Origin: Calothrix sp. C42_A2020_038
Lineage (GTDB): Bacteria; Cyanobacteriota; Cyanobacteriia; Cyanobacteriales; Nostocaceae
NCBI GenBank assembly: GCA_015272395.1
Contig: JACYLQ010000011.1
Location: forward strand, 1 to 64,000
Length of the DNA stretch: 64,000 nucleotides
Direction of reading: 5' to 3'
Below are positions 16,971 to 25,205 of the stretch, in pieces. The notes under the pieces are model-generated. The model searched no databases. It was not told the origin of the DNA and saw only the letters and a list, made by a program, of their open reading frames with translations. Position numbers and translations under genes: made by a program. Position 1 is the stretch's first letter, and each line of letters begins with the position of its first letter.

Positions 16971-18611
16971 ATGAATTTTATGAATTCTTTTATGTTATCA
17001 GATATTCAAGATGAAGTAATGCATAAAGCAGAACTCGACGGATATATAGGAAAATTTTTAAATAATCGTTATTTAATTAGAGACTTAATTGGTAAAGGTG
17101 GGATGGGTCGAGTTTACTTGGCTGAAGATGCTGCGAAGGGCGGTATGCCAGTAGCTGTTAAAATTTTATCTTTAAACCTTGATAGTCAACAAATATCACA
17201 ACGCTTTGGCAGAGAAATTTTTATTGGCGCCCAGTTAGGGCGTAAAAGTCAACACATAGCTCGTGTTCTTAGCTATGGTGTTACAGATAATAAAGTCCCT
17301 TTTTATGTAATGGAATATCTACAGGGAGAAAACCTTAAATCTATTATTAAGTCTAATAGTTTAAGTGTTTCTAAATGTTTAGAAATTATATATCAAATTT
17401 GCTTAGGCTTAGAATGCGCGCATCAAGGTATTAGCCTAAAAGGTGAAATTTATCCTGTTTTACATCGTGATATTAAACCTGAAAATATTTTTATCTCTGA
17501 AGATAAAAATAAAAATATAGTTAAAATACTTGACTTCGGCATTGCTAAGTTTTTGACTGAGCGTGCAGGGATGACGCTGACCGAATCCTTTATTGGCAGT
17601 TTACCCTATTGCTCTCCAGAGCATATGGAAGGGCGTAAGCTAATGGATGTACGTTCTGATATTTATAGCTTGGGAGTACTAATGTACGAAATGCTTGCAG
17701 GACAACACCCTTTTGCTCTTAAAAGCCATTCATTTGGAGATTGGTATCAAGCACATAAGTTTCAGGCGCCACCAGCATTTAAAGAAATTAATCCAGACCT
17801 TAGAATACCCAGAGAATTACAAGACTTAGTAATGAGTTGTTTGGCGAAGGAAGTGAAAGACCGTCCTCAAGATGTGAGTAAAATATTAACTGTTCTGGAG
17901 CATATTCAACAGCTGCAAAATGGAGAACTTTTTAGCTCAAATCACCAATCTTTTCAAAATCTAGCCAATCTACAATTAGTACCTGTAACATCGATTTCAG
18001 AAAAAATCTGCCTACAGAAAACATGGCCTATAAATAAACCAAAAGCACTCATTTGCTTTCCACACCTTTTACAAACTAGTCAAGGTTCTATCCCCACCTT
18101 GTGGGCAATGTTACCTAAAAAAGAGATAGATGTACTAGCTGGAAAAATTAGTAACACTGAATTCATACTTCAAAATATGTATCCTTTATTACTTTGGGTG
18201 ACAGTTTTATGTGACAATAAGTTTGATTTAACTCGATGGCTATCGTATTTCCTAGATTTGAAAGATAGCAAAAGTAAAAAAATAGTACAAGCTCTTGTCA
18301 GTACTGGTTACTATCATTTACTATTTTTTGCACTTGAGAATCCAAAAAAGTGTGAAAAAGTAATAACTCTAAGTTTATCTGCTCATCAACGTCAACAGCT
18401 TATAGACTGCTTAGAAGTATCAGAAAGGGAAACTTCAGTAATTCAGCTTAGTGAAAGCAAAAACGCATTGCGATTACATTTGGAAAGAAAAAAACCAGAA
18501 ATTATCAGTAAACTTATTGAAAACCAACGCAATCAAAAGAAAACTTTTCGAGAATGGCTTAATCAAGCTTTATCAAAAGTCTCCCGCCTAATGTCTCGTC
18601 CTGTATTGTAA
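16971..18611 (+). CDS. Serine/threonine protein kinase with uncharacterised C-terminal domain
   Basis: The Hanks-type catalytic domain (about residues 34-313) is complete: glycine loop GKGGMGRVY (41-49), VAVK lysine at 64, HRDIKPEN (catalytic Asp 167), DFG (188-190) and YCSPEHMEG. The kinase should therefore be active on Ser/Thr. Residues 330-546 form a soluble domain of no family I recognise, with helices such as LICFPHLLQTSQGSIPTLWAM and a basic tail. No transmembrane segment is present, unlike PASTA-type kinases. The upstream ATG options MNFMNSFM leave the exact start open. The stop codon TAA at 18609 is also the first three bases of a dispersed 77-base repeat, so the present C-terminus may have been set by the arrival of that repeat. 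Confidence 0.92.
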   Translation: MNFMNSFMLSDIQDEVMHKAELDGYIGKFLNNRYLIRDLIGKGGMGRVYLAEDAAKGGMPVAVKILSLNLDSQQISQRFGREIFIGAQLGRKSQHIARVLSYGVTDNKVPFYVMEYLQGENLKSIIKSNSLSVSKCLEIIYQICLGLECAHQGISLKGEIYPVLHRDIKPENIFISEDKNKNIVKILDFGIAKFLTERAGMTLTESFIGSLPYCSPEHMEGRKLMDVRSDIYSLGVLMYEMLAGQHPFALKSHSFGDWYQAHKFQAPPAFKEINPDLRIPRELQDLVMSCLAKEVKDRPQDVSKILTVLEHIQQLQNGELFSSNHQSFQNLANLQLVPVTSISEKICLQKTWPINKPKALICFPHLLQTSQGSIPTLWAMLPKKEIDVLAGKISNTEFILQNMYPLLLWVTVLCDNKFDLTRWLSYFLDLKDSKSKKIVQALVSTGYYHLLFFALENPKKCEKVITLSLSAHQRQQLIDCLEVSERETSVIQLSESKNALRLHLERKKPEIISKLIENQRNQKKTFREWLNQALSKVSRLMSRPVL

Positions 18612-18685
18612 TATCAAGTCTTGATGATTACTTGCAATAAAATTGTAACTGTAGGTTGGGTGTAAGCGTAGCATAACCCAACAAT
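18609..18685 (+). repeat. Dispersed 77-bp repeat, copy 1
   Basis: This segment is about 87% identical to the reverse complement of 28116-28191. Its right part folds as GTTGGGT...ACCCAAC around GTAAGCGTAGCAT. It begins exactly on the kinase stop codon and lies between the convergent kinase and zinc-operon genes, so it may also terminate both. Confidence 0.85.
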
Positions 18686-18717
18686 GATAAACGATATAAA
18701 ATGCGTTTTGAGTATGT

Positions 18718-19443
18718 TCAAAACCTTTCAAAACCTTTATTGTTTCCATAATATACAGTTTTGAAGTCAATGTGATTAGTGTTGGAGTTGTAAATGGTAT
18801 AAGTTGCTTGACCTGGGACTCTACCAACATTTCCCACCCCAACAATCTTACGGGGATGAGTATTGACGGTATGCGAGGAAGTTTGAGTATCAAGAGTTTT
18901 AACTGCACAAGTAACAGAACCATTAGTAATTTCGTACTCAAAATTTAAACCCGAACGACCACAAAATAAAGTATTTGCTTGCATTCGCATTACTCGGTCT
19001 AACATTTGTATTGGACAAGTTTCTGAAGTTAACTCTTCGCTTACAGAAACGGTAGAACCGTGAATCAACAAACAATCTAATTCAAAAAAACCAAAATCGA
19101 GTCTACTCAACCAGTGTACAGTTTGACGAGGTACATATTCCCATAGTTGCTGAACTGTTTCCTTACCATATCTTTCGATTAATTCTGTGGGTTCCCCATT
19201 CCCTGTTACAGCATGTAATATCAAGCATTGTTCTTCCCACCATCCTTTACAAACCAAGGGTTGCAGTTCACCACGACGGGGTTTACGCACCCGTTGAACC
19301 AAATGTTCTGATTCTTTGGTTGGTCCAATTAAATCGCCGATAATATATAGTGCTTCAACATAACGCTGGCGCCTGATATCTTGTAGAACAGCTTCATAAG
19401 CTGTAAGATTGCCTTCAACACCGCTCAAAATAGCCCATTTCAT
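18718..19443 (-). CDS. Degenerate metallophosphoesterase paralogue (metal ligands lost)
   Basis: It aligns end to end with the upstream gene product. That protein has SCIHGN, GDLVGYGP, GCWDED, VHGSPH and CGHTH; this one has SGVEGN, GDLIGPTK, GWWEEQ, IHGSTV and CGRSG. The first Asp and His and the final GHTH histidines are gone, so hydrolysis by the usual two-metal mechanism is unlikely. The C-terminal strands (GVGNVGRVPGQATYTIYNS) remain well kept, so the fold is under selection. It is the last gene of the five-gene minus-strand unit that starts behind the Zur box, 26 bases after its paralogue. A non-catalytic partner, regulator or metal-binding role is inferred. The bit of gene past residue 235 approaches the repeat at 18609-18685. 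Confidence 0.78.
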   Translation of the reverse strand: MKWAILSGVEGNLTAYEAVLQDIRRQRYVEALYIIGDLIGPTKESEHLVQRVRKPRRGELQPLVCKGWWEEQCLILHAVTGNGEPTELIERYGKETVQQLWEYVPRQTVHWLSRLDFGFFELDCLLIHGSTVSVSEELTSETCPIQMLDRVMRMQANTLFCGRSGLNFEYEITNGSVTCAVKTLDTQTSSHTVNTHPRKIVGVGNVGRVPGQATYTIYNSNTNHIDFKTVYYGNNKGFERF

Positions 19444-19469
19444 AATCTCAAATCAGTTCTCAATTTACT

Positions 19470-20279
19470 CTATCTAGTACAAACATGTGTGGGGTCATCT
19501 GCACGTTCAGCAAATTCTAAACCACGGGCTAGGCGCCAAGCAAAAATAGCAGGTAAACCGAGTTGAATAATTGCTGTGCAAGTTTTCTGATAATCATAAA
19601 CAACTTCACGCAAGGTGACTTTTTGAGTATCTGTATCATAAATGACATAAGTTGCATTTGGGCGCCCATGTCGTGGTTCACCAACAGAACCGACGTTAAC
19701 AATCTGTTTCAAAGTTGCGCTAAAGCTTCTGTTTTCTTGTTTTTTGGTTGTAACAAGTGAAAAATGCAAGTTTGCAGCATCAAGTGTACGGACGTATGGC
19801 ACATGAGTATGACCGCAAAAAAGCACATCAGCACCAGAAGAAAGTACCCTTTCAAGCGCGACAAAAGCATCAAGTTCGGGTAGCAAATATTCATGATTAC
19901 TGTGAGGACTACCATGAACAAAAGCTAAGTTATCGTGGCGTAAACTATGAGGTAAAGTTGCTAAAAACGCACGGTTATCTGGCTTAATTTGTTTTACAGT
20001 CCACTCATGCGCCCGAAGACTTCTTTTTTCTGCTAGTAATGAGGGATGACTACATTCACAAGCGTTCAAACCTTCAACAATATCCTCATCCCAGCAACCA
20101 ATACAGGAAGGGATATCTAAAGAACGAATTTTTTCTACTACTTCATTAGGGTAGGGACCATACCCAACTAAATCACCTAGACAAAAAACTTGATCACAAG
20201 AGTGTTGGTCAATATCAAGCAAAACTGCGTCTAGTGCCTCAAGATTACCATGAATACATGACATCACTGCTATTTTCAC
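19470..20279 (-). CDS. Metallophosphoesterase (YfcE-like) with Cys at two metal-ligand positions
   Basis: The 269-residue protein has the five calcineurin-type motifs: MSCIHGN (residues 6-12), GDLVGYGPYPNEV, GCWDED, FVHGSPHSN and FCGHTHVPYV. Two positions deviate from the usual form. DxH is CxH (Cys 8), and the Asn of the GN(H/W)D motif is Cys. Both are direct metal ligands in the family, so metal choice may be altered. It starts with GTG at 20279, sharing four bases (GTGA) with the end of the P-loop gene, so translation is probably coupled. It is gene four of the operon behind the Zur palindrome. The substrate is unknown: a phosphodiesterase or nucleotide phosphatase acting in zinc limitation is a reasonable inference. 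Confidence 0.85.
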   Translation of the reverse strand: MKIAVMSCIHGNLEALDAVLLDIDQHSCDQVFCLGDLVGYGPYPNEVVEKIRSLDIPSCIGCWDEDIVEGLNACECSHPSLLAEKRSLRAHEWTVKQIKPDNRAFLATLPHSLRHDNLAFVHGSPHSNHEYLLPELDAFVALERVLSSGADVLFCGHTHVPYVRTLDAANLHFSLVTTKKQENRSFSATLKQIVNVGSVGEPRHGRPNATYVIYDTDTQKVTLREVVYDYQKTCTAIIQLGLPAIFAWRLARGLEFAERADDPTHVCTR

Positions 20280-21079
20280 GGCGCCATTCCTTCTAATAAA
20301 ATCTGTTTAACTTCTTGTTGATATTGTCTAATTGCGGTTTCTGACAATAAACAATCTTGCAAAGTTTGTCCTAAAGAGACTTCATCAAGCTTTCCAACAA
20401 CTTCCAAACCGCTAAAGCGCTGAGGTCTTCCTTCCAAGTTGCGTGGTAAATCTAATTCAAGTAGCCCAGTCGATGGTAAACCTGTTACATACTCAGTATA
20501 AATTGACCGACCATCGTTGACATCGAAAATACCTTTGGCACGAGTAACATTTCCATAAGCGCCATTAGTAACTTCATACCAAAACTCAACCAAACTATCT
20601 TCATCAATAACTTCACCACTCAGAGGGACTCGCCATATCTGGGTAAGGTTATCTATATCAACTTGATCAACTGAGGCGCCGTATACAATATCTGATGCCC
20701 ATTGATGATAAACAGAATCTTCACTATCTGTAAAATCTGGTGGTAAAACAGCGACAGCACGGTAAGGTTGATTATCACCTAATATTTTTGCAATAGTAGC
20801 TAACTCTAAATAAAACCCGACTTCAATATACACAGCATTTGCAAATTTGATCTGGCTTATAAACTCTGCTTCTTGCCCATCATGAAAGACCTTTATCCCA
20901 GGAAATTCTGCTGCTATACGAACTTGGTCAATAGGAACTTTGCCCGTTCCTGGACTAAAATACAATATTTTTTCATAGGTAGATTTGTACTGATTGAATG
21001 CTACTAGCTGTTGAAAAATCCAAGTAGTTTTGCCACTACCTAAAGTTCCAGAAACAACTGTAATTTTTGGTGTATTCAT
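20276..21079 (-). CDS. Reduced CobW-like P-loop protein
   Basis: The protein opens KITVVSGTLGSGKTTWIFQQL, a Walker A of the G3E/COG0523 type, but at 267 residues it lacks the CxCC metal motif, the NKxD guanine motif and the usual C-terminal CobW domain. Later segments (SGEVIDEDSLVEFWYEVTNG and YGNVTRAKGIFDVNDG) resemble the end of COG0523 proteins, where a short C-terminal beta domain handles client contact. So it may be a COG0523 derivative that kept nucleotide binding but lost metal binding. It sits third in the zinc operon, 77 bases after folE with a GTAGAGAC hairpin in the gap, and overlaps the next gene by four bases. The exact function is unknown. Confidence 0.75.
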   Translation of the reverse strand: MNTPKITVVSGTLGSGKTTWIFQQLVAFNQYKSTYEKILYFSPGTGKVPIDQVRIAAEFPGIKVFHDGQEAEFISQIKFANAVYIEVGFYLELATIAKILGDNQPYRAVAVLPPDFTDSEDSVYHQWASDIVYGASVDQVDIDNLTQIWRVPLSGEVIDEDSLVEFWYEVTNGAYGNVTRAKGIFDVNDGRSIYTEYVTGLPSTGLLELDLPRNLEGRPQRFSGLEVVGKLDEVSLGQTLQDCLLSETAIRQYQQEVKQILLEGMAP

Positions 21080-21110
21080 GTAAATACGATTATTAAATCA
21101 CATTGAATGA

Positions 21111-21140
21111 TGTAGAGACATTACATGTAACATCTCTACA
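21111..21140. repeat. GTAGAGAC-family hairpin 3 (inside the zinc operon)
   Basis: TGTAGAGA and TCTCTACA are the outer arms, TTACATGTAA the inner palindrome, separated by a CA/CA internal mismatch. It lies between folE and the next operon gene and could reduce read-through or stabilise the upstream mRNA. Confidence 0.75.
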
Positions 21141-21156
21141 TTCCTTAAACCATGAC

Positions 21157-21798
21157 TTACCTGAAATTCGAGTTGTGACGAACTAAATTCATAAACTCCT
21201 CGCGCGTGCGTGCATCTTCGGAAAACACACCTCGCATTGCACTGGTGACAGTCCAAGAACCTGGTTTTTGTACACCTCGCATAACCATACACATATGAGT
21301 TGCTTCTACAACTACTGCGACACCTTGAGGTTTCAATAAACCTTGCAAAGCATCAGCTATTTGCAAAGTTAATCTTTCTTGCACCTGTAAACGACGCGCA
21401 TACATTTCACAAATACGGGCAATCTTCGATAAGCCAATAACTTTACCATTGGGAATATATGCTACATGCGCGCGTCCAATAATAGGCAGTATATGATGTT
21501 CGCATGAACTAAAGATATCAATATCTCTAACCAACACCATCTCGTTTGCATCTTCGGTGAAAACGGCGCCGTTAAGTAGTTCATCCAAAGATTCACTATA
21601 CCCTTTGGTTAAAAACTGTAAAGCTTTAACCACTCTTTTGGGTGTATCTTTTAACCCTTCCCGATCTGGATCTTCTCCTAACCCAAGTAGCAAAGTACGT
21701 ACAGCTTGAACCATTTCCGCTTCTGTAACTTCTGGCTTTTGCTTTGAAAGTGCAAGAAACTCTGCAGAATTAAACTCCGGATGAAATGATAAAGTCAT
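21157..21798 (-). CDS. folE: GTP cyclohydrolase I (FolE1)
   Basis: The 213-residue enzyme opens the GTP ring to dihydroneopterin triphosphate, the first step of folate and pterin synthesis. The diagnostic segments are present: [20 protein letters not shown] with zinc ligands Cys 99 and His 102, [24 protein letters not shown], and [12 protein letters not shown] with the third ligand Cys 170. It is thus the zinc-dependent type I enzyme with all ligands kept. It lies second in the minus-strand operon, 58 bases after the COG0523 GTPase gene. Pairing of folE with a COG0523 gene under Zur control is known from other bacteria (Bacillus ZagA delivers zinc to FolE), so this copy may be a zinc-starvation duplicate; whether another folE exists elsewhere cannot be seen here. 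Confidence 0.95.
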   Translation of the reverse strand: MTLSFHPEFNSAEFLALSKQKPEVTEAEMVQAVRTLLLGLGEDPDREGLKDTPKRVVKALQFLTKGYSESLDELLNGAVFTEDANEMVLVRDIDIFSSCEHHILPIIGRAHVAYIPNGKVIGLSKIARICEMYARRLQVQERLTLQIADALQGLLKPQGVAVVVEATHMCMVMRGVQKPGSWTVTSAMRGVFSEDARTREEFMNLVRHNSNFR

Positions 21799-21856
21799 GT
21801 CTTTTGTTTGATGGCTGTTACTGTTAATGTAAGTTAAATTACTTAATATTTCTTAA

Positions 21857-22909
21857 TCATATCAGACATTCTTGCAAACGAGAATGAATTTTATTCGCAT
21901 CAAGATGGCGCCCAATAAAAACAAGCTGATTTTTGGGTGCAGTTTTCCATTCATCCGCATCCAAGTGGTAACGAGGACCGCTAAGTTGGAAAATATGACG
22001 TAAAGGACTATCATCGAACCAGAGAATACCCTTTGCACGAAATATGTCATCAGGCATTTCTTCAAGTAAAAAATGCTCAAACTTATGAACATCAAAGGGT
22101 TTATTAACCTGGAAAGAGACTGAGACAAACCCATCATTTTCTAAATGTTGCGAGTGATGATGGTGATGGTCATGATGATGGTCGTGATGTTCATGTTCAT
22201 GTTCATGTTCATGTTCGTGATGATGGTGATGATGCTCATCCTTTAAAAAAACATGCTCGTCATTCGGGGTTAATTCCACACCTAAAATTAGAGGTAAAGC
22301 AACTTTTCCATACTGAGTACGCAAAATTTTAGCTGTCTGTTTTGTATTACGTATAAAAGTTTCTAGCTCTAAAAGCTTTTCTTCGTGTACCAAATCGGTT
22401 TTATTGAGGAGGATGATATCACCGTATATAATTTGTTTTAGCGCTGCTTCACTCTCGAAATGGTCTTTGTCAAAACTTTCAGCATCAACAACAGTGAGTA
22501 TAGAATCTAAATTTGTTAAGTCTCTCAGTTCAGTTCCTAAAAACGTTAATACAATAGGCAAAGGGTCAGCAACACCAGTAGTCTCAATCACCAAATAATC
22601 GATACGGTCTTCTCGTTCCAAAACTCGATAAACCGCATCGACCAAACCATCATTGATAGTGCAGCAAATACAACCATTGCTCAGTTCTACCATGTCCTCG
22701 TCCATAGAAACGAGCAACTGACTATCAATATTAATATCACCGAACTCATTAACCAAAACAGCGACTTTTTTATCCTGCTTGTTTTGGAGTATTTGATTGA
22801 GCAACGTAGTTTTCCCACTGCCTAAAAACCCTGTAATGATAGTAACAGGCATCCCGCGCTTGGGAATCTCAATATTATTATCTAAGTTAATAGCAGTCGT
22901 ACTAGTCAT
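21857..22909 (-). CDS. COG0523 (CobW/ZagA-type) zinc metallochaperone GTPase, His-rich
   Basis: A G3E GTPase of 350 residues: GFLGSGKTTLLNQIL (27-41, Walker A), CICC at 80-83 (the CxCC metal motif between G1 and G3), ETTGVADP, and LLNKTDLV (guanine-specificity motif). Between the two domains, roughly residues 224-256, lies a tract dominated by His with alternating Glu/Asp, a metal-storage or delivery loop. The C-terminal CobW domain (VSVSFQVNKPFDVHKFEHFL) closes it. AAGGAG precedes the ATG by seven bases. The Zur-like palindrome 82 bases upstream makes it the head of a zinc-regulated operon. The likely role is GTP-dependent delivery of scarce zinc to clients, FolE being the obvious neighbour. 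Cobalamin-type CobW is a weaker alternative. Confidence 0.93.
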   Translation of the reverse strand: MTSTTAINLDNNIEIPKRGMPVTIITGFLGSGKTTLLNQILQNKQDKKVAVLVNEFGDINIDSQLLVSMDEDMVELSNGCICCTINDGLVDAVYRVLEREDRIDYLVIETTGVADPLPIVLTFLGTELRDLTNLDSILTVVDAESFDKDHFESEAALKQIIYGDIILLNKTDLVHEEKLLELETFIRNTKQTAKILRTQYGKVALPLILGVELTPNDEHVFLKDEHHHHHHEHEHEHEHEHHDHHHDHHHHHSQHLENDGFVSVSFQVNKPFDVHKFEHFLLEEMPDDIFRAKGILWFDDSPLRHIFQLSGPRYHLDADEWKTAPKNQLVFIGRHLDANKIHSRLQECLI

Positions 22910-22990
22910 AAACTCTCCTTATACACACATCTCTAATACTACTTAGTACATTCATGACTAAGTATATTAAAGTCACGTTGATATCATAAA

Positions 22991-23009
22991 AATGATAACT
23001 GTTATCATT
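22991..23009. promoter_or_regulatory. Zur-type operator
   Basis: AATGATAACTGTTATCATT is a perfect 9-1-9 palindrome. Its core TGATAAC-n-GTTATCA fits the Zur boxes described for cyanobacteria and other Fur-family proteins. It sits 82 bases before the COG0523 start codon, where zinc-loaded Zur would block the promoter. Site identity is inferred from the palindrome and the genes behind it; another Fur-family regulator is possible. Confidence 0.8.
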
Positions 23010-23096
23010 ATAACGTAAAAGTATTGAGTTTCCATATGAGCTATAAACGTAGGGTAAACTGAAAGCTCCCCAAATTTGTGTCTAGGAGATACATTA

Positions 23097-23426
23097 CTAA
23101 AATTCTGTTTGGGAACGGGTTTCATAAACAAGCTGCAAGCACTGTTCAAAGTCATTCCCTTGCCAAGTTCCCGCAAATTTTAACAAATCTTCTGCTTTTG
23201 AACCTCTAAGAATTGGTGTTGCTTCCTTTATTTCAGGTTTAGTTTTGCTCTCTTGTGGCAGGGAGTGACTACCCTCATCGGTACGATCATCTTTTGGTGA
23301 GGAATCTTCTTGTGCTTCCTCTGACCTTGTTTTTGTCTTGATAAAACGTAAAAAGTCTAGTATTTCAGCTAGGAGAACATCTTCCGAGAATTCAATTTCT
23401 TGAAGTAGTTGTTCTTTAATATCCAT
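23097..23426 (-). CDS. Orphan antitoxin-like protein (DUF2281-type N-terminus)
   Basis: The first 36 residues, DIKEQLLQEIEFSEDVLLAE then ILDFLRFIKTK, resemble the DUF2281/antitoxin helical start. The last 35, PILRGSKAEDLLKFAGTWQG then DDxEQC-like NDFEQCLQLVYETRSQTEF, have the pattern of cyanobacterial antitoxins that clamp PIN-type toxins. Between them is an acidic, polar linker. A toxin gene would be expected just downstream (leftwards), but that space holds only the Zur region. The gene may thus be a relic or a solitary antitoxin. The call rests on motif resemblance alone. Confidence 0.6.
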   Translation of the reverse strand: MDIKEQLLQEIEFSEDVLLAEILDFLRFIKTKTRSEEAQEDSSPKDDRTDEGSHSLPQESKTKPEIKEATPILRGSKAEDLLKFAGTWQGNDFEQCLQLVYETRSQTEF

Positions 23427-23894
23427 GCCAACTTATGCCGTTGTTTGAGTTAAGCTAATAGTAGTCTCATCCATCTTAAATATACTTGAGTTTTATGACC
23501 TTTGCTGACTGATTAAACAACACGCTCAGATCGCTGTGACATGAAAACTAAGTTTTTGTTAAAAATTAACCCATGTAAGCATTGTCAAAGTAAGTGTTTG
23601 GGAATTTAAATAGATTTTTTACCCCACTAAGTACGGAAGAGCCTTAATTGTCAGGGTTTTAAGTAGATTTCTGTTTCTTGGTACTCAGTCCACAATTATC
23701 TTTGCACGGAGATTGGCAGAGAATTATCTGAAATAATTGACAATAGTTTTCAAAAAAGCTTAAATATTTTCAGGTTTAGTATTTAGCAATAAAATACTTT
23801 CCCAATCCTGATTTAACCCCTTTTTACCTGCATTCACTGAGACCAGTGCAATGGGAGATGGGGGTTATTCCCGTGCAATTATCACTACCAACCA
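23427..23894. other. Spacer before the MFS gene
   Basis: No gene is supported. Close to the MFS start is a small palindrome CACTG-AGAC-CAGTG (about 23836-23849) followed by a G-rich stretch; I could not match it to a known riboswitch. Confidence 0.4.
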
Positions 23895-25061
23895 ATGAAA
23901 ACTCGAACCAACGCCCTGAAATTCGTCATCTTGCTCGGTATTGTTAGTCTTTGTGCTGATGCTACCTATGAAGGAGGACGCAGTATTGCTGGAGTTTATT
24001 TAGGAGTCTTAGGTGCAAGTGGTGCAGTTGTGGGATTTGTAGCAGGTGCAGGTGAGTCTATTGGTTTGGCTTTGCGCTTATTTATTGGTTATATCAGCGA
24101 CAAAACCCAAAAGTTTTGGGGGATTACAACCCTGGGATATATTCTCAACACTGGTGCAATCCCATTATTGGCTTTAACTGGACGTTGGGAAACAGCTGCG
24201 GCACTGCTAATTGTCGAGCGAACTGGTAGAGCTGTACGCAGCCCACCAAGAGATATTTTACTGTCTCACGCTGCAACTCAAGTTGGTAGAGGACTGGGTT
24301 TTGGTTTACACGAAGCACTCGATCAGGTGGGAGCGGTAGGCGGGCCTGTGCTGGTGTGGGTGATACTCTCATGGCAAAAAGGGTATCAGGTGGCTTTTGC
24401 GACTCTTGTAATTCCCGCATTAGTAGGGTTAGTAATTCTGCTGATTACCCAGAAAATCTATCCCAACCCCCGTGAATTTGAATCTGGAACGATGGAACTC
24501 ACAAGCGAAGGATTACCCCGTCTGTTCTGGGTTTATCTTGTCGCCGTCGCGTTAATTGCTTGTGGATATGCTGATTTTCCCCTAATTGCATTTCACTTTC
24601 AGAAAATTGGGCTAATGGAAAATAGTACCATCCCCCTATTTTATGCGGTGGCGATGGCAACTGATGCGCTCGCAGCCCTCTTACTTGGGCGATGGTTTGA
24701 CCGTAATCAAGTAGTAGCGATCGCAGGTGCAGTAATCATTGCAGCCTTCTTTGCTCCACTATCATTTCTGGGCAATTCTCAACTAGCCCTACTGGGTATG
24801 GGACTATGGGGTGTGGGTATGGGAGCGCAAGAGTCCATCTTAAAAGCTGCGGTAGCCGCAATGGTACCTATGGATAAACGAGGTTCTGCCTTTGGGATTT
24901 TTTACCTTTGCTATGGTTTAGCTTGGTTTGTGGGCAGCACTCTCATGGGTGTGTTATACGATCATTCGGTAATGGGACTAGTTATATTTTCCTTTGTGAC
25001 ACAACTAGCAGCAGTTCCAATACTGTTGTGGGTGAGCAAAAGATTTCATCTGACACAATAG
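23895..25061 (+). CDS. Major facilitator superfamily transporter
   Basis: The 388-residue protein has about twelve hydrophobic segments, the loop GYISDKTQKFWGIT after helix 2 and RTGRAVRSPPRDILLSHAA after helix 4, typical of MFS drug/metabolite exporters. The second half opens after a polar loop near residue 200. No neighbour indicates a substrate. The gene reads more GC-rich than its surroundings and contains HIP1 (GCGATCGC at 24717-24724) plus several GGCGATGG-like near-matches, while lacking GGCGCC, the palindrome frequent elsewhere here. That suggests transfer from a HIP1-bearing cyanobacterium. Confidence 0.88.
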   Translation: MKTRTNALKFVILLGIVSLCADATYEGGRSIAGVYLGVLGASGAVVGFVAGAGESIGLALRLFIGYISDKTQKFWGITTLGYILNTGAIPLLALTGRWETAAALLIVERTGRAVRSPPRDILLSHAATQVGRGLGFGLHEALDQVGAVGGPVLVWVILSWQKGYQVAFATLVIPALVGLVILLITQKIYPNPREFESGTMELTSEGLPRLFWVYLVAVALIACGYADFPLIAFHFQKIGLMENSTIPLFYAVAMATDALAALLLGRWFDRNQVVAIAGAVIIAAFFAPLSFLGNSQLALLGMGLWGVGMGAQESILKAAVAAMVPMDKRGSAFGIFYLCYGLAWFVGSTLMGVLYDHSVMGLVIFSFVTQLAAVPILLWVSKRFHLTQ

Positions 25062-25205
25062 GTTGTGAATCGTGAATCGCTGATGAGTTACCAAAATTGC
25101 GGTTTGAATAGCTGAGTATATCTTATAACTTAGACTCAATCCGACCAGACTTGACAACTGTAGCAATACTAAAAGATGCTCCACTAGGGGAAAGATTGTA
25201 TATGT

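Noticed and set aside
18588-18941. 117-codon frame overlapping the kinase end and the degenerate phosphoesterase
   Set aside because: It overlaps two supported genes and includes the dispersed repeat; no ribosome site.
23820-23894. Riboswitch before the MFS gene
   Set aside because: The CACTG-AGAC-CAGTG palindrome and G-run do not match a riboswitch consensus I know.
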